Origin: Microthyrium microscopicum
Taxonomy: Eukaryota; Ascomycota; Dothideomycetes; Microthyriales; Microthyriaceae
DNA length: 64,000 bases
Assembly: GCA_010405405.1 (NCBI GenBank)
Contig: MU004230.1
Location: forward strand, 406,627 to 470,626
Direction: 5' to 3'
Both the position numbers and the translations under genes were made by a program. Below the pieces are notes generated by a model. The model made no database searches and was not told the origin of the DNA. It was given only the letters and a program-made list of their open reading frames with translations. Numbering within the stretch: the first letter of the stretch is position 1; every line of letters starts with the position of its first letter. Below, piece by piece: positions 10,780-22,678 of this stretch.

Positions 10780-12357
10780 TCAGCTTCTCCTTACCCACTC
10801 CTCATCATCTTCCTCGTCACCGAGTAACCCGCCTACATCCTGCAGTGTCGCTGGCGTACCAGCTCGTGTACTCGTATCGCTCATGCTGCGCACATGCTGT
10901 CGATTGCTTGGAGGTATATCTGTCGGCCCGATATCTTCGTCCGCTAATGTACTCGCTCTTGAGGACGCGCGCGCAAGGAGACCGCCAGGATCGCTGAATG
11001 TCACTGTCTTGACGAGCGGTCTCATGGCCTCGAGTGGCGAGAGCGCTGGTGTGCTCGCCTTTCGGCGTGGTTTACTTGATGCGCGGCGACTTGTGCTGGC
11101 TGGACTTGGACTTGCGCTCGTGTGTCGTGAGATATCGGCTTGCAGGACAGGGCGCGCTGGTCGATGTGCTGGTGTTTCCTCGCCAGCTTCTGCGCGCGCT
11201 AGGTCTGAGCGGTAGCACATTCCTGAGAAGAGATCTTCGTCCGAGCCGCAATCGAGGCGCGAAATCGTCTGGCGGCGCGGGCTATTGGGCGCATCGCCAG
11301 TGGATGTAGAAGCTGCGCGAGTGCCGGTGGCAGTATTATTGCCAGTGTCGCTCATGAGGGAGGAGCGCCATTTTGGCTTCTTGACACCGCGGTCGCGCAA
11401 AAAGGAGCCGAGGATCACGGCGTTGGAGGCGGCGGCAGCAGCGAGTATTTCACCGGAAGCGTAGACAGTGCGACGTTGCTGAAGACCCTGGTGTTGGACG
11501 ACGGAGACGACTCGCCAGGCGGTAACGATGATGTTGACGCCAGACAAGATGAACAGCAGCCCGAGTTTGACGCGGCGCAAAAGGGGCATCCCGGAGGCTG
11601 GCAGGAGGATGGTTAGCGGGAAGATGAGGAGGAGAATGTCAGTGATGATGTCGGCTGTGGCCATGGTGAAGAGTTGCGCATAGGCTTGTCGGCAATGGGG
11701 GCCTGGATCAGGTACGACCTGCCAATAGTGATCAACAGGTTGGCATTCCGAGAGAATTGCAATTACGACGCCGACGAAGCTGGCGCAGAGAAAGATTCGG
11801 ATGCCATGTAGGAACATCTGATACCTGGGTGTCCACAACGGAGCGGCTAGACGCTTAAGAAACTCGGAAACGGTGAATTTGGCGGTCCAGATACTGTGGA
11901 TGATGTTAGACATCGGAACCGAATATTAAACAAAACGTGTTCGTTTCCAAAAATTTGGAACGAAACGAAAAAAATGTGGTCCCACTTACAACATGGCATA
12001 GAACACTCTAGCAGCCAGCACCAACCGAGATCCAATACTGCGTTGATAAATCTCCTGATCCGTTAACCCACGAGAAATATCGTAGTTATTTGTACCCCAT
12101 ATCATAACCACATGAATCAAAGCCATTCTTATCAACAGTGGTATCATGCTAAGAAACATGACTTTATCTTCCGGAAATAGTTCATTGGTTCTTAATTTCC
12201 TCCCCATTAACCGCACCAGAATAATGACGACTGTTGATATTGTGCAGAACCATGAGAAGAGCAGGGTTGGATTGTTGTCAAATTTAGACTGACTTCCAGG
12301 CGGGGGATCCGAGTACAGGCTTCTTTTTATAAACGGTAAATTCATTGCCAGATCCAT
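10780..12357 (-). CDS. Pth11-like / rhodopsin-fold integral membrane protein
   Basis: Two exons (12357-11990, 11893-10780) with a 96-nt intron (donor GTAAGT, branch TCTAAC, acceptor CAG) give 493 residues. The junction creates YAMFIWTAKFTVSEFLKR, a signature of the large fungal rhodopsin-domain/Pth11-like family. About seven hydrophobic helices span residues 20-310, with a Cys-containing loop (ECQPVDHYW ... GPHCRQAY) between helices. The remaining C-terminal tail of roughly 180 residues is Ser/Thr/Arg-rich, probably cytosolic and phosphorylated. No CFEM domain is present at the N-terminus, so it belongs to the non-CFEM class. Family members are proposed surface receptors, but ligands are mostly unknown. 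Confidence 0.88.
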
Positions 12358-14111
12358 GATGAGCCAATGTCAACCGAATGACAGTGCTCGTGTGTTGATT
12401 TAAACCAGTGAACGATGGAATCCTCGAGTATCATTGCGTGGTGATTCGAAGTGCAGTTAGGAGGGTGTCATCTTGTAGATAATGGCGCCTTGGCCGTGTG
12501 GTTTGCTTTTCGAGTATTTCCTGGTTCTGTATGCGACCGCGGAGAGTGCCGTCCCAGATCAAGCGTCACGACTGAGCCTCTGAGTTTTTGCGCACGCGAA
12601 GAGGGCCAAAGTTGCAGTTTTTGCGAAGGTAACTCGGAGAGATAGTGGGAAAGGAAAAGGATTCCGTCCAGGCCGAATAAGGCAGTTAAAGAGGAATCCA
12701 GATTTTGGCGGCGGCAGCTGGGTGGGTCAGCCTGCAGATTCGAGGCTGTTGATAAGGCTTTCGGTGTTGGCTCGCCGCTTGAGATGCAAGGTGAACGGAC
12801 ATCAAAGCCAGCCTTTCCATTGCGGGATCGAAGCCTCCCGCCAAGTCACGGCCGAACGGTTCTTTGAAAGATAAAGGTGGGCGGAATTGTAGCGTGCAGC
12901 AAAACTCCTTGAACTTTCACTGGGATACTGGCTGGGGGCAAATGGTATTTCTTTCCAGGCTGACAGATAGCAAGGAGGCAAGCGACGAGACTTGATGCCA
13001 AAAACAGCTGAAAAGGCAATAATGAAATAAGCCGACATGGCGAGGTCCATAACCCGTCCAATGTTTAAACAAAAGAACAAGTCCGTTGCTGACGCTGCCC
13101 AGCCGCTGATCGCGAGCATCCAATCGTATCGTGGATGCGAGCAACTATCATCCTCGACTATCCTTGCATCCCAAGTCAACCCAGGGGGCATATCATCCTG
13201 TCCCTGCCTTCCGCGAGCCTGGTTTTCTTCAAGCTGAAGTTGAACTGTAGAAGCACGGTTAATCATCTAGTCTAGACCTTGAGAACGAGCACGCGATGCT
13301 TTGCGAATTATCTACGATATTTCTAGACAAGAGCGCGCTTTTACTACTTCGTCCCCACGTTGTCGAAATGTTGGAGATGAAGATCCTTTGGGAAAGGATC
13401 GACATCATCCTCGGTATCCCTGTGATCATCCAATGGTGCGTGGACACACAAAAGCCGCACCGCCAGCACAAATCACTCGGCTTTGCAACAGGCAGATTTA
13501 TCATTTGACGCGTCTTGCTCCGTACAGTGCAAGACTCAAGAGACGTATCCGATTTCATCACAGTAACAGTCGAACTTCATCGATGACTTTTAGTATACGG
13601 ACGTGGCGTCTCGCGCCTTCTTAATTGTTTCTAGTCGTCTTTTGAATCAAGCCAATAATTAAATCGGAGATTATAAAGTCGTGTCTCAACGCCATTTCCC
13701 CAGAACCTCTGAATTGGGCAAGCGCCGACGGTTCAGGTGCTAAGCTTGGCATAAAACGAGGTCCTTGAGTCGATTACAACAGATCATTCAAGATGTTTTG
13801 AAACAACAAACAAAATTAGATGAGTTGGCAAAAAAACGGACATGGTATCTTTATTTTCGTGTAAAGTACATAATCTTGCATTGCTGGTAAGATTGTTAGA
13901 AGCAACCTCAGAGTGATAGCCTGATGATCACTCTGCCAGCAAGCAGAGGGGTGGGTGTATGTGATGTAAGAATTTTTGAAAAGTGTACGAGGCGCAAATC
14001 ACGAATCTTCGTACACTCGAACAGGGAGACCTTCTACAAACTCCGAACACAAGCTCGCCTTCAAAACGACCACTGCTAGAACGACATGACAGTTGGATCA
14101 AAACAGTTACT
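12358..14111. other. long intergenic region without supported gene
   Basis: About 1.75 kb between the start of the rhodopsin-fold gene and the end of glutamine synthetase. Open frames of 100-154 codons occur on the minus strand (near 12802-13561), but they lack family resemblance, splice-supported continuity or a plausible start context. I treat it as promoter and 3' flank. Confidence 0.45.
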
Positions 14112-15758
14112 CTAGGTTAGCTTATCAAGCTCCTTCTCCGCCTCTTTAACCTTCTTGGTCATGTTGGCACCCTCGACCATTCCTGAGATCTATTGATTGT
14201 TAGAAGGTGGGCTTGAAAATTTCAGTCCAAGAATCAACTTACAGTCTCAACAATGATACCGGTACATTGGTATGGGTCGGCATTTGAAGCTGGACGACGG
14301 TCCTCAAAGTAACCCTTGCCTTCAACGGCAACGGCACGGTTGATACGGACCGATGAGCCACGGTTGGCAACGCCCCAAGTGAACTTATCATACGAGGCAG
14401 TCTCGTGTGCTCCAGTCATGCGGCTCTCGTTGCCCTCACCGTACACGGCCATGTGTTCCTTGTGTCGGCCAGCAAGTTTCTCCATAGCAGCCTCGATAAC
14501 CTTGAGACCGCCTTCTTCACGCATAGCTTTGGTGGATACGTTGGTGTGAAGACCGGCACCGTTCCAGTCACCTGGAATTGGCTTAGGGGCAAAGGTAACC
14601 TTGGCACCGAACTCTTCGGCCACGCGGTGAAGGAGGAAACGAGACATCCAGAGCTGGTCGCCAACTATGGAATCGATTAGCTAAATGTCACGTGCATTGA
14701 ACCAATTAAACTTACGCTTGATTCCTTCACAGGGTCCAACTTGGTATTCCCATTGGGCAGGCATGACCTCAGCGTTGGTACCCGAGATCTGGATTCCGGC
14801 GTACAGGCAGGCCTTGTAGTGAGCCTCCACAATGTCACGGCACATGACATTGCCGGTACCGACAGCGCAGTAGTAAGGACCTTGAGGACCTGGGAAACCG
14901 TTTCTTGGCCAGCCATATGGCCAACCATCAGCACCGAGCAGAGTGTACTCTTGTTCGAGACCGAACCAGTACACTTCGCCCTTGTGGGCTTCCATGACCA
15001 TTTCGGCGTCGTGTCGGAAGTTGAAGCTGTTTGGTTTACCATCTGACATCCAGCATTCGCACATCACCATGATGTTATCGCCAAGGCGGATAGGATCTGG
15101 GTAGTAGGCCTTTGGGCGAAGGTAGACATCGGAGTTGTCGCCAGGCGCTTGACCAGTGGAGGAGCCATCGAAGTTCCACTCTGGTAATTGAGAGACATCG
15201 GTGACTTTTTCTGTGAGGGTCTATAGGTTGTGTTAGTACCCATTTTTAGATCAATCACAATGGCAGATGGTGATTTGGGCTCTGGAGGGGCAAAATAACT
15301 CCAATCCGGAACTGGGCCGATGGAAAGCGCATCGGTGAGGCGCCGCGGCGTTAACCCCGGCCTTATCGACTGATAAGAGCTCTGATTGGGAAAAGCAAAC
15401 ACCCGCCAGATCAAGAGCTCCATCAATCGCATTGCGCGCAGTACGATGGCAATGAGTTCAATGACGAAGTGCAGTTCGTGCGCCTTTTGAAAGGGTGGAA
15501 AAGCGGAGGAATGCTAAACTTACTCTGCTCTTGCAGCGAAGGGCTCCTTTTCCGTCAATCCAGACGTACTCGGCCATAACATTGCCCTTTTGGTCAAGGG
15601 CCATGTACTTGGCCAACTATCAAAAAGTTAGATTAGATTCCCTATAGTAGAATTGGCTTGGGAGCTTACGTTGGTGTAGTTGGAGATGAGCGTTGATTCC
15701 TGAACGCCATGTTAGCGGTGAGCGTCTCGCAAGTCAACAAACGCAGGCTTACAGTCAT
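14112..15758 (-). CDS. glnA: glutamine synthetase
   Basis: Six exons (15758-15753, 15699-15670, 15616-15524, 15220-14716, 14664-14243, 14189-14112) give about 377 residues of eukaryotic type II glutamine synthetase, which makes glutamine from glutamate, ammonia and ATP in the cytosol. Clear signatures are the beta-grasp segment [13 protein letters not shown], the active-site stretch [11 protein letters not shown], the ammonia/ATP region [18 protein letters not shown] and the loop [11 protein letters not shown]. The first exon encodes only Met-Thr; exon 2 has 30 nt. Introns are 51-53 nt except intron 3, which is 303 nt and contains an inverted pair of GATA motifs (15362-15377). GATA motifs also lie upstream. 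Both facts suit nitrogen control by an AreA/NIT2-type factor, which is inference. Confidence 0.96.
15362..15377. promoter_or_regulatory. inverted GATA pair inside glnA intron 3
   Basis: CTTATCGACTGATAAG contains two GATAA cores in opposite orientation separated by 4 bases. Closely spaced GATA pairs are the known preferred sites of AreA/NIT2 nitrogen regulators. It sits in the unusually long intron of the glutamine synthetase gene, which would make it an intronic control element if functional. Confidence 0.4.
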
Positions 15759-18461
15759 ATTTGCGGTTGTTGAGGAGATGATGTAGGGTGGTGGAGGGTA
15801 TAGGTGAATTGGTAGCGAGAAGCAGATGGCAAGTAAAGTCAAGAATTGACTGATGAGAGAAAAGACAAGAAGACAGCCCGGGTAATGGAAGGTTTATAAC
15901 AAAAAGTTTTGGTTGCTAGGGTCTCTCGCTCCAGTTTCAATCGGTCGAGCAAAGGTGGGCTTCTGGTGGGCTTGTGCAAGCTTGGTGGGATGCACCCCTG
16001 TCGCTGGGTCGTGCCTGCCACTTCCTCTCTACCAATGTCTTCCGTGCAACCGCATCCCATCGCACCTTCTCACAGTCGTTGTAAATGTAATAATGCCACA
16101 CCCCGCTCCTTTCTGTCCACGCTGGCTGCCCACGATCAAAGGTCCGAGTGCTGTGATCTCTTTGACTTCAAACTGACCGCTGAATTGAACCCTCATCTAC
16201 CGTCAATAATAGCATTTAACGCCCCACGAACTCTAAACCCGTCTCTCTATTTGACCCACCCCAATAATAACCAACCCACATCGGTTGATGCACTGCTATC
16301 GGATGATCCACCAAAGTTCCAAAACCAGCCGCGCGACTTGTCGTTTGAAGCACAAACTCTAGATCCTAGAATCCACTCAAGTCTGCAAACAGAATTGGAC
16401 TAGAGATTCCATGAATATCCATGTTGGTCCAGGTACCTTGAAGAGCAGGGTTAGAGTCTGACGACAGCCACTCTTTCGGTCCCGCAGCGACGGACTCCTG
16501 CATGTCGCTCGCATGCACACCAGAAATATCGCAGGCACACGACTGGTACACTCGCTACGCCTATCACTGATAAGGATGCAGTCTACGCGTGTTTCTCTGC
16601 ACCTTATTTCGATCATCTTTCCAGGCCATGACCGCATTGAAGTAATACCAGCAATGGAGTGATTATTTCCAATATACATGGTTTGGAAATTTTATACGCC
16701 GGCCTCTCGGCAAGACGAGTCCAGACTTTGCAGTTTTTCCAGGAGGCCGGCTCAGGGTGCCCGGGATAACCCACCAAGTGACAAAAGTCCAAGCTCACGA
16801 TAATCAACGGCCCTGCGCCAGCCAGTTGTAGCTCGACCTCATCTATCTTTCGTGCCGAAACGGATAACAAACGCAGTTTTGATCGAGTAACTGCCGAGCT
16901 TCACGATGTAGTTTGCTTTCGCCCCTGAGCTTCCGGCCGCGCCTACATCCAACATCCAATTCGTTCTGTTGAGTCAGGAATACCGGCATTACTATTTGAA
17001 TATACCTCATTGACGCTTTTGCATCTGAAGTCAAATTGACGATTGGTTCCAGGGCGGGGCTTGGCCTCCGCTTTCCCCGCGCTAGCATCGAAGTCCAAAG
17101 ATAAGGAAATGCAGGCTGCCGATTGGCTTGCAGAAGCCTGGAGAATCAGCCTCTTTGGTAATTTCGTGGGGGCGGCTCTTTGTCCCCGCAACCACATCGC
17201 AGCTTTCAGCCTTGCACACGATTTCCCACGGGGTTCTATTTCGCTCGACTGGGTTTCTCCGTGCTCAATTCAGTCAGGTAAGACCATTTAATTTGAAAGA
17301 ATTTTCATCATTTCAGCTTGAACTTGGTTTATCGATAATACCTCATGGTTCATGGATTGCAAAATTTGATATCGGATAGCAGCATCCAGCCAGCCTTGCT
17401 GCATGAGTTTGATGAATGCATCCGACGGTTGACCATAGCTTACAACTCTTACCTCCAACATTTATCAATCGTGGTAGATCCAACTCGATCTTTTCATAAA
17501 GGGGCACAGCATTCTCGATCCTCTTGTGTTCTGAGATTTGATATCTCCCGTCTCATGCTTGAATACGTCAGACGAGAAGATGATCATTCAACCGTGCCGC
17601 CATCAAGATAGGTGGTTGTTGAAAAAGGGAGGAGTATGATATCAGGAGGCATACTACACCAATAAATGAGAGGTGATGAGCGCAAAGAGTACCAGCGATC
17701 ACTGCAGAGTAATCGCAGAAATGGTGCTTCACTATTTCAGTTCCTGGTCGTTGGGTCGCATTCTTCCAGCAGTTCTCTGCATATCATAGCTTCTACATGC
17801 CCTCGATGACGCTTCCCCGAGTTTCTCGACCAACAAACAGCCCATTGGTCCCGACAGCTTGGATTGGTTCTCCGGTTGCATAACTGAGAAGATATGATGT
17901 ACCAAGTATTGATGACTAGCGTCAAGCGACCCTAGGACAACAATTGCTCCATACCCCAAGCTATGTGAGCTCCTTTGGACAAGCTGGAGCTCGAGCTGCG
18001 CGAAGAGCTCATGCCTCCACTGCGGCTATACCCGAGACCAGCCACAGACTGAATACAGCAGAGGGTCTAAACAGTGTGGACCATGTCAAACTGCACGTGG
18101 ATCTGGGCCTAGTAGTTAAGGGTAATAGCTGGTCCACGGATCATCCACTTGCTTTCGTGTGCCCGCTCGGCAGCATATCGGGATATTGTTGCAATAGTAC
18201 TGCTGTTCTGGTAGGCAAATCTTGTGAGCCAATTGCTCCTCGAGAAAACTTCCGAGTTAGCGACAGCATGTCCATAGTGGAAACCTAGGAGTAAAGGCAA
18301 TCGATGTGGGACCAATGGCCAAGCCCACAGATTGTGCTTTTGGGACAGTTCGACGAATCGTTGGTTCGTATCCCTCCAGTCCTTTCGTCCTTTACTATAC
18401 TGTCGTTTATCTCGGTGTACAGGCGTTATATTGCGTGTGTTGTTTCGATATTGTCAACACC
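15759..18461. other. long upstream region of glutamine synthetase
   Basis: About 2.7 kb with no supported gene. Several open frames of 60-164 codons exist (for example 15909-16403 plus) but none has recognisable domains. It contains HGATAR motifs at 16561-16574 (inverted pair) and 17099-17104, consistent with a large nitrogen-regulated promoter. The right part is the 3' flank of the Mgr3-like gene. Confidence 0.45.
16561..16574. promoter_or_regulatory. inverted GATA pair upstream of glnA
   Basis: CTATCACTGATAAG carries TGATAG on the minus strand and TGATAA on the plus strand, about 800 bp upstream of the glutamine synthetase start. The arrangement mirrors the pair in intron 3 and fits the HGATAR consensus of nitrogen GATA factors. 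Confidence 0.35.
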
Positions 18462-19897
18462 TTAGCGTTCGCTTTGGCCCTTGATCGCCCGCTCTACCCT
18501 CTGTTGACCTAATGACGCCATCTGCACACCCTCTCCAAACCCCACAGACCTTGATAACTCGTGAGCTTCCTTGAACAGCTTCAGTGCTTCTGGAAAACGC
18601 TTTGCTTGTTCTGCTAATTCTCCAAGGTTGGCTTTTGCAGTAGCGCAGCCTGTAGTGCATTCATCGGTTCGGTCCGCAGCAGGTATTGTGTCAGCTAGGA
18701 CGAGGGCTTTTTCCGCCCACATCTCCGCCTGTCGTTGTGGGGTTGGAAAATCTGTCGCTACACCTGTCGGCGCTGGCATTTGGGCTATAGCGCTGGCAAG
18801 GTTGTTCATCAGTATGACTGCGTGACAGGAGTTTGGCGGGCAAAGCTGTAACGCGTGAAGGTAGAGTGGTGTGGCCAGCTCATGCTTATTTCGTGAGGAG
18901 AAGTTCTGGGCGAGAGCTATTGACTGGGTTAGTGTATCGTGCTAATGATTTGTGAGTATATAACGATTTACCTTCCAGTGAGGCTCCCACCTCGTCATTG
19001 CTAAGAAACTCGCCCTCCTTTTCAAGTTCGCCTTCTTCCTCCCTTCTCTTTCGTTCTTTCAGCACCATCTCAGTCGCTAATGTCAGGATAGCCTCCGAGT
19101 CGTCGAATCTCTTAACTTGTGGCAGGGCATATAGTTGTCCAAGCTTGACTGCTGTCCTAACATATCTCAGGAGTAGTCTTGTACGATGCCCATTGGCCCG
19201 ATTCTGTTCACCCTCCTTCTCAAGCCAACTGCCAATTTCCTCATAGGCATGCTCATAGATTGGAATAGCCAACTCCGGGTGATTCACCTTCTCTTCAAAG
19301 AACCAGCCAATGTGCAATTTCAGTCCCAGAACCTCGTCGCTCAAAGAATGAAGGCCAGCCTCTTGTGTGGCAATCAGAGTTTGCTTGTAGAATTTTAATG
19401 CTCGCTGAGGGTCGAATCGTACATTGGTAAAGTAAAGGGCTTTGCGCAAAGGCTTCACCACAGTCTCGGGAAAGTTGTGGTTGATCAGCGAGCTTATCCA
19501 GATCTCGCGAATGGTAAGTAAGATGAAAAGGGAGATGCAGAAGCAGATCCTGCACGGCAATTGTTTAGCATTGTTCTTGTCAACACGATAGTAAGATTTC
19601 GTACGAGAGTATGGCGAACCAGCCAGCAATAGGATTCTCTTTTAGTGCTTTGCGCAGCTCCTCTCGATTGAAACTAAAATTACCTTTGCGCACGGGCTGA
19701 GATTCTCCCGTTGGAGGTGCCGGGTACTTAACAGCATTTGATCTTCGTGGTGGAGGCGAGGTTTGGCTAACATGACGAATGGATGAAGCTACAGCTTTTC
19801 GTTGCCGTTGGACAGTCTGGAGCTGATGTTGGAGCAGTAAAGCACGAGAGCGCGAAGGGAGTCGAGTCAATGACCTGGAAATTGAAGTAGAGGTCAT
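18462..19897 (-). CDS. Mgr3-like mitochondrial inner-membrane TPR protein
   Basis: Three exons (19897-19605, 19549-18972, 18916-18462) with two 55-nt introns give 441 residues. The N-terminus is Arg/Ser-rich without acidic residues (a mitochondrial presequence), then a hydrophobic segment (SICFCISLFILLTI, around residue 98-115) and the motif FPETVVKPLRKALYFTN typical of fungal Mgr3-type proteins. TPR-like helical pairs follow (RALKFYKQTL, LAIPIYEHAYEEI, LANNL-type repeats, ALKLFKEAHELS). In yeast Mgr3 works with Mgr1 as an adaptor that feeds substrates to the i-AAA protease Yme1. Divergent from the SRAP gene with about 275 bp between starts. Confidence 0.82.
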
Positions 19898-20172
19898 GTT
19901 AGAAAAGGAATCGCAATTGCAGTTAACTCTCATGCAAGAGGTAATGTGACTGAAGGAGAAAAGTAGAAAGCCTTTGATATCCGAGCTCGTGAGCTTCAAA
20001 TCTTTTGGCGCGCGGCAAATCGCACGATCCACGGAAAGTGGTTGCCTATCCCCAAGCCAGAGCTTCCTTAGCCCCTGTCTCCAGTCTTTCTCGTCACTGA
20101 TGCATTGCACTTGGAGTTCGCTGCTTTTGCAGAGTTGCGTAGATCATCGCTACGACATTATAATTCGAAAAG

Positions 20173-21448
20173 ATGTGTGGCCGTTATGCTTTCTTTCAGG
20201 TATGCTCTTTGCTTGGTTGAAAAGACGCAAGGCTGACTTCTACAGCGACCTAGTGTGGTACGCCAACGACTCCAAGACGCGAATATGCCTTCCGACGACG
20301 CGCCTGACGATGATACCATACGCCAAAGCTACAACTTTGCCCCTGGCTATTACGGCCTTGTCTACCGCGCAGAAACTTCCGACTATGGTGCGGGCCCAAA
20401 ACCAGGACACAATGAGGGCGAAGAGGAAGATGTCGCAGCCACAAGCAAGCAATCTGAGGAGGTATCGACCGACGAAAGCTCGCCAACGCATTACAAGCTA
20501 CAAGCCATGAAGTGGGGTCTTATTCCATCATGGACAAAACGTAACCCAGACTACGGAACACTCATGCGAACCATCAATTGTCGCGATGACTCCTTAGCTG
20601 AGAATCGCGGAATGTGGGTCAGCATGAAAAAGCGCAAACGCTGTATTGTGATATGTCATGGGTTCTACGAATGGCTCAAGAAGAACAATGGCAAGGAACG
20701 TATTCCACATTACATTAAGCGCAAGGACAGTCAGCTCATGTGTTTTGCGGCTTTGTGGGATGTTGTCAAGTATGACGATGCCGAGGATGAGAAAACATAT
20801 ACGTATACGGTCATCACGACAGATTCGAATAGGCAGCTGAATTTTCTGCACGATAGAATGCCTGTGATCTTCACTCCAGGCAGCGAGGAGATACGAACTT
20901 GGCTAGATCCAGGTCGCCATGAGTGGACCAAAGAGCTACAAAGTTTGCTCAAGCCGTGGGATGGGGAATTGGAAATATATCCTGTTAGCAAAGAGGTGGG
21001 CAAGGTTGGCAACGATTCGCCTTCATTTATTATTCCAATTGACAGCAAAGAGAACAAGAGCAATATTGCCAACTTCTTCAGCAATCAGGCTAAGAGTTCA
21101 AAGGCGAAGGACGAAACCAAAACTGAAGTCAAGATCGAATCTCAGACTGAAGGTGACACTGAGGTCAAAGACGAAAATACAGAAACCCACGCTCCCATGT
21201 CTGTTCCATCACCCACAAAATCCGCTGTGAAACGGGAGCATTCGGAAAATGAAGGTGATATCGAGTCACCAGAGAGAGCAACCAAAGTACAAAAGACCGA
21301 AGCAACGCCTATCAAGCCTAGTCGTAAGGCTCACAGTGCCACCAGTAATGGTACAGTGCCCAAGGCGAGTCCAAAGGCGAGTAAGCAGACACAAGCAGCA
21401 CAAGGGACGCATAAGATTACAAATTTCTTTGCGAAGCAAGGTGGATGA
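20173..21448 (+). CDS. SRAP-domain protein (HMCES-like abasic-site crosslinker)
   Basis: A 27-nt first exon (MCGRYAFFQ) and a long second exon beginning at 20246 give 409 residues. Cys2 is the catalytic nucleophile that HMCES/YedK proteins use, after Met removal, to form a thiazolidine crosslink with abasic sites in single-stranded DNA. Other SRAP signatures are present: NFAPGYYGLVYR, MKWGLIPSWTK, TINCRDDSL, RCIVICHGFYEWLK and LHDRMPVIF. The C-terminal third is Lys/Glu/Ser-rich and disordered, with two NFF motifs (N282-F287 and residues 400-404 near the very end) resembling PCNA-interacting boxes. It should protect replication forks in the nucleus. First intron is 46 nt. Confidence 0.93.
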
Positions 21449-22102
21449 GATCATTTTATGTGCAAATATTGAACGGGGACATGCTTCAGTTGTGCAGTAC
21501 ACATACCCAGTGTTTCTTTCGAGACTCTCCGTTCCCATACGCCATTGGCCGTGTTTCTCTAACGGCCCCCGCCAATGAGTCGTTACTCATGGCAAACTGC
21601 ATGGCACAGAAATAGACCTCGTTCATGGACACATGGACAGAGATAGACTTCGTTCATGGACACATGGCCGAACCCCAATGCTCTGAAGAGCCTGTCTGGT
21701 CACAAAGTCTGACAATAGCCATGCAGGGTGCCGATGTGCTATTTTGATCATGTCGTGTGTGGCTATAGAGAAAAGAGCCAACTTGGAGGATGAGCGAGCA
21801 AAATGATTGGTGTTCTCGCAGCAACAGCGACACCTGCTATTACCTATCAATAGGCTGTATTATAGTATTTGGGTCGTCGTTGAGTGCGTTGAGAACGTCA
21901 TCATCGCTGTTACAAGTGTTGTTGAAGGTAGCACACTAAACTTTCTCTCCTTTGGATGGACATATAGCCGCTACTGAATATCTGACCTATCATCGGTCCG
22001 ATACTTGCTGTTTGGGTCATTTCTCTCGTACAAGTTGTAGTCTGTAAGAAGTTTGTTCTTCCGCGGACCTGCGGACCGCATAGCTACATGACGGCTGCAG
22101 CC
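21449..22102. other. intergenic with a short tandem repeat
   Basis: No coding frame is supported. A 25-bp segment is repeated with a 31-bp period at 21612-21667. A perfect hairpin-like sequence ATGAGTCGTTACTCAT lies near 21575-21590. The left edge of the inverted-repeat element follows. Confidence 0.45.
21612..21667. repeat. two-copy tandem repeat, 31-bp period
   Basis: The sequence ATAGAC(C/T)TCGTTCATGG followed by ACACATGG occurs at 21612 and again at 21643 with one mismatch. It is non-coding and lies 160 bp after the SRAP stop; it looks like a small replication-slippage duplication. Confidence 0.7.
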
Positions 22103-22678
22103 GCACGTATGACGGCTCATAACGGCCACCCTGGCCAGTTCACCAAAACCAAAAAGTACAAAATCTATGTATTCACAAATCAATTATTTACAACACAAAT
22201 ACTACATATTTAGATAATCTGAAGAAGCCAAATTGCAAGTTGAATTTTGCTTGATTTTTAAGAGCTAGAAAAGTCTACTTAATCATGGTTGTTGAAGTTG
22301 AATCTTTGATTCAAGAAATATGTACCTTTTCTTGGCACTTTCTGATGATCTAAAGTTGAGAAAGGGGTCGCTAATTAGGGGGTAACGGCTTCACTAATTT
22401 AGCGATCAACTATGGCTCTTACTCATGTCTCCACTTTTTGTCAAAAAGCAAAAAGATCTCAGAAATAACCAACCATTATAAACGTGTCAAAACACACAAA
22501 TATAATATTTATAGACATTGCAAAAATGCAGAAAAATTCAATTTGCTATTTGGCTTCTTCAGAATCCTCAAATTTGGGCTCTTTGTGGTGTAAATAATTG
22601 ATTTGTAAACACGTAGATTTTTGGATTTTGGATTTTGGTGAAGTGGCCAGGGTGGCCGTTATGAGCCGTCATAGCACG
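22103..22678. mobile_element. MITE-like element with long imperfect terminal inverted repeats
   Basis: A 566-bp AT-rich element (22108-22673) starts TATGACGGCTCATAACGG and ends with its exact reverse complement. The inverted arms can be followed for about 140 nt each with scattered mismatches and small gaps, both containing CAAATCAATTATTTACA and CTGAAGAAGCCAAAT. Direct GCACG repeats flank it (22103-22107 and 22674-22678), which look like a 5-bp target-site duplication; alternatively the terminal TA on each side could be a Tc1/mariner-type TA duplication. No transposase frame is present, so it is non-autonomous. The interior also has a small inverted pair around 22369-22404. Confidence 0.8.

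Noticed and set aside
10883-11309. Two plus-strand open frames of 91-110 codons
   Set aside because: Shadows of the Ser/Arg-rich tail of the rhodopsin-fold protein on the minus strand.
12802-13561. Minus-strand frames of 154 and 100 codons between the rhodopsin-fold gene and glnA
   Set aside because: No family resemblance, no workable splice connection and no clear start; treated as chance frames in a promoter region.
15064-15432. 122-codon minus-strand frame overlapping glnA exon 4 and intron 3
   Set aside because: A different frame from glnA exon 4, which is confirmed by strongly conserved glutamine synthetase sequence.
15909-16403. 164-codon plus-strand frame upstream of glnA
   Set aside because: Composition (Ser/Pro/His/Asn) and lack of domains suggest a chance frame in the glutamine synthetase promoter.
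18340-18370. TGGTTCGTATCC string resembling a tRNA T-loop
   Set aside because: No matching acceptor stem, D-arm or anticodon arm at the right distances.
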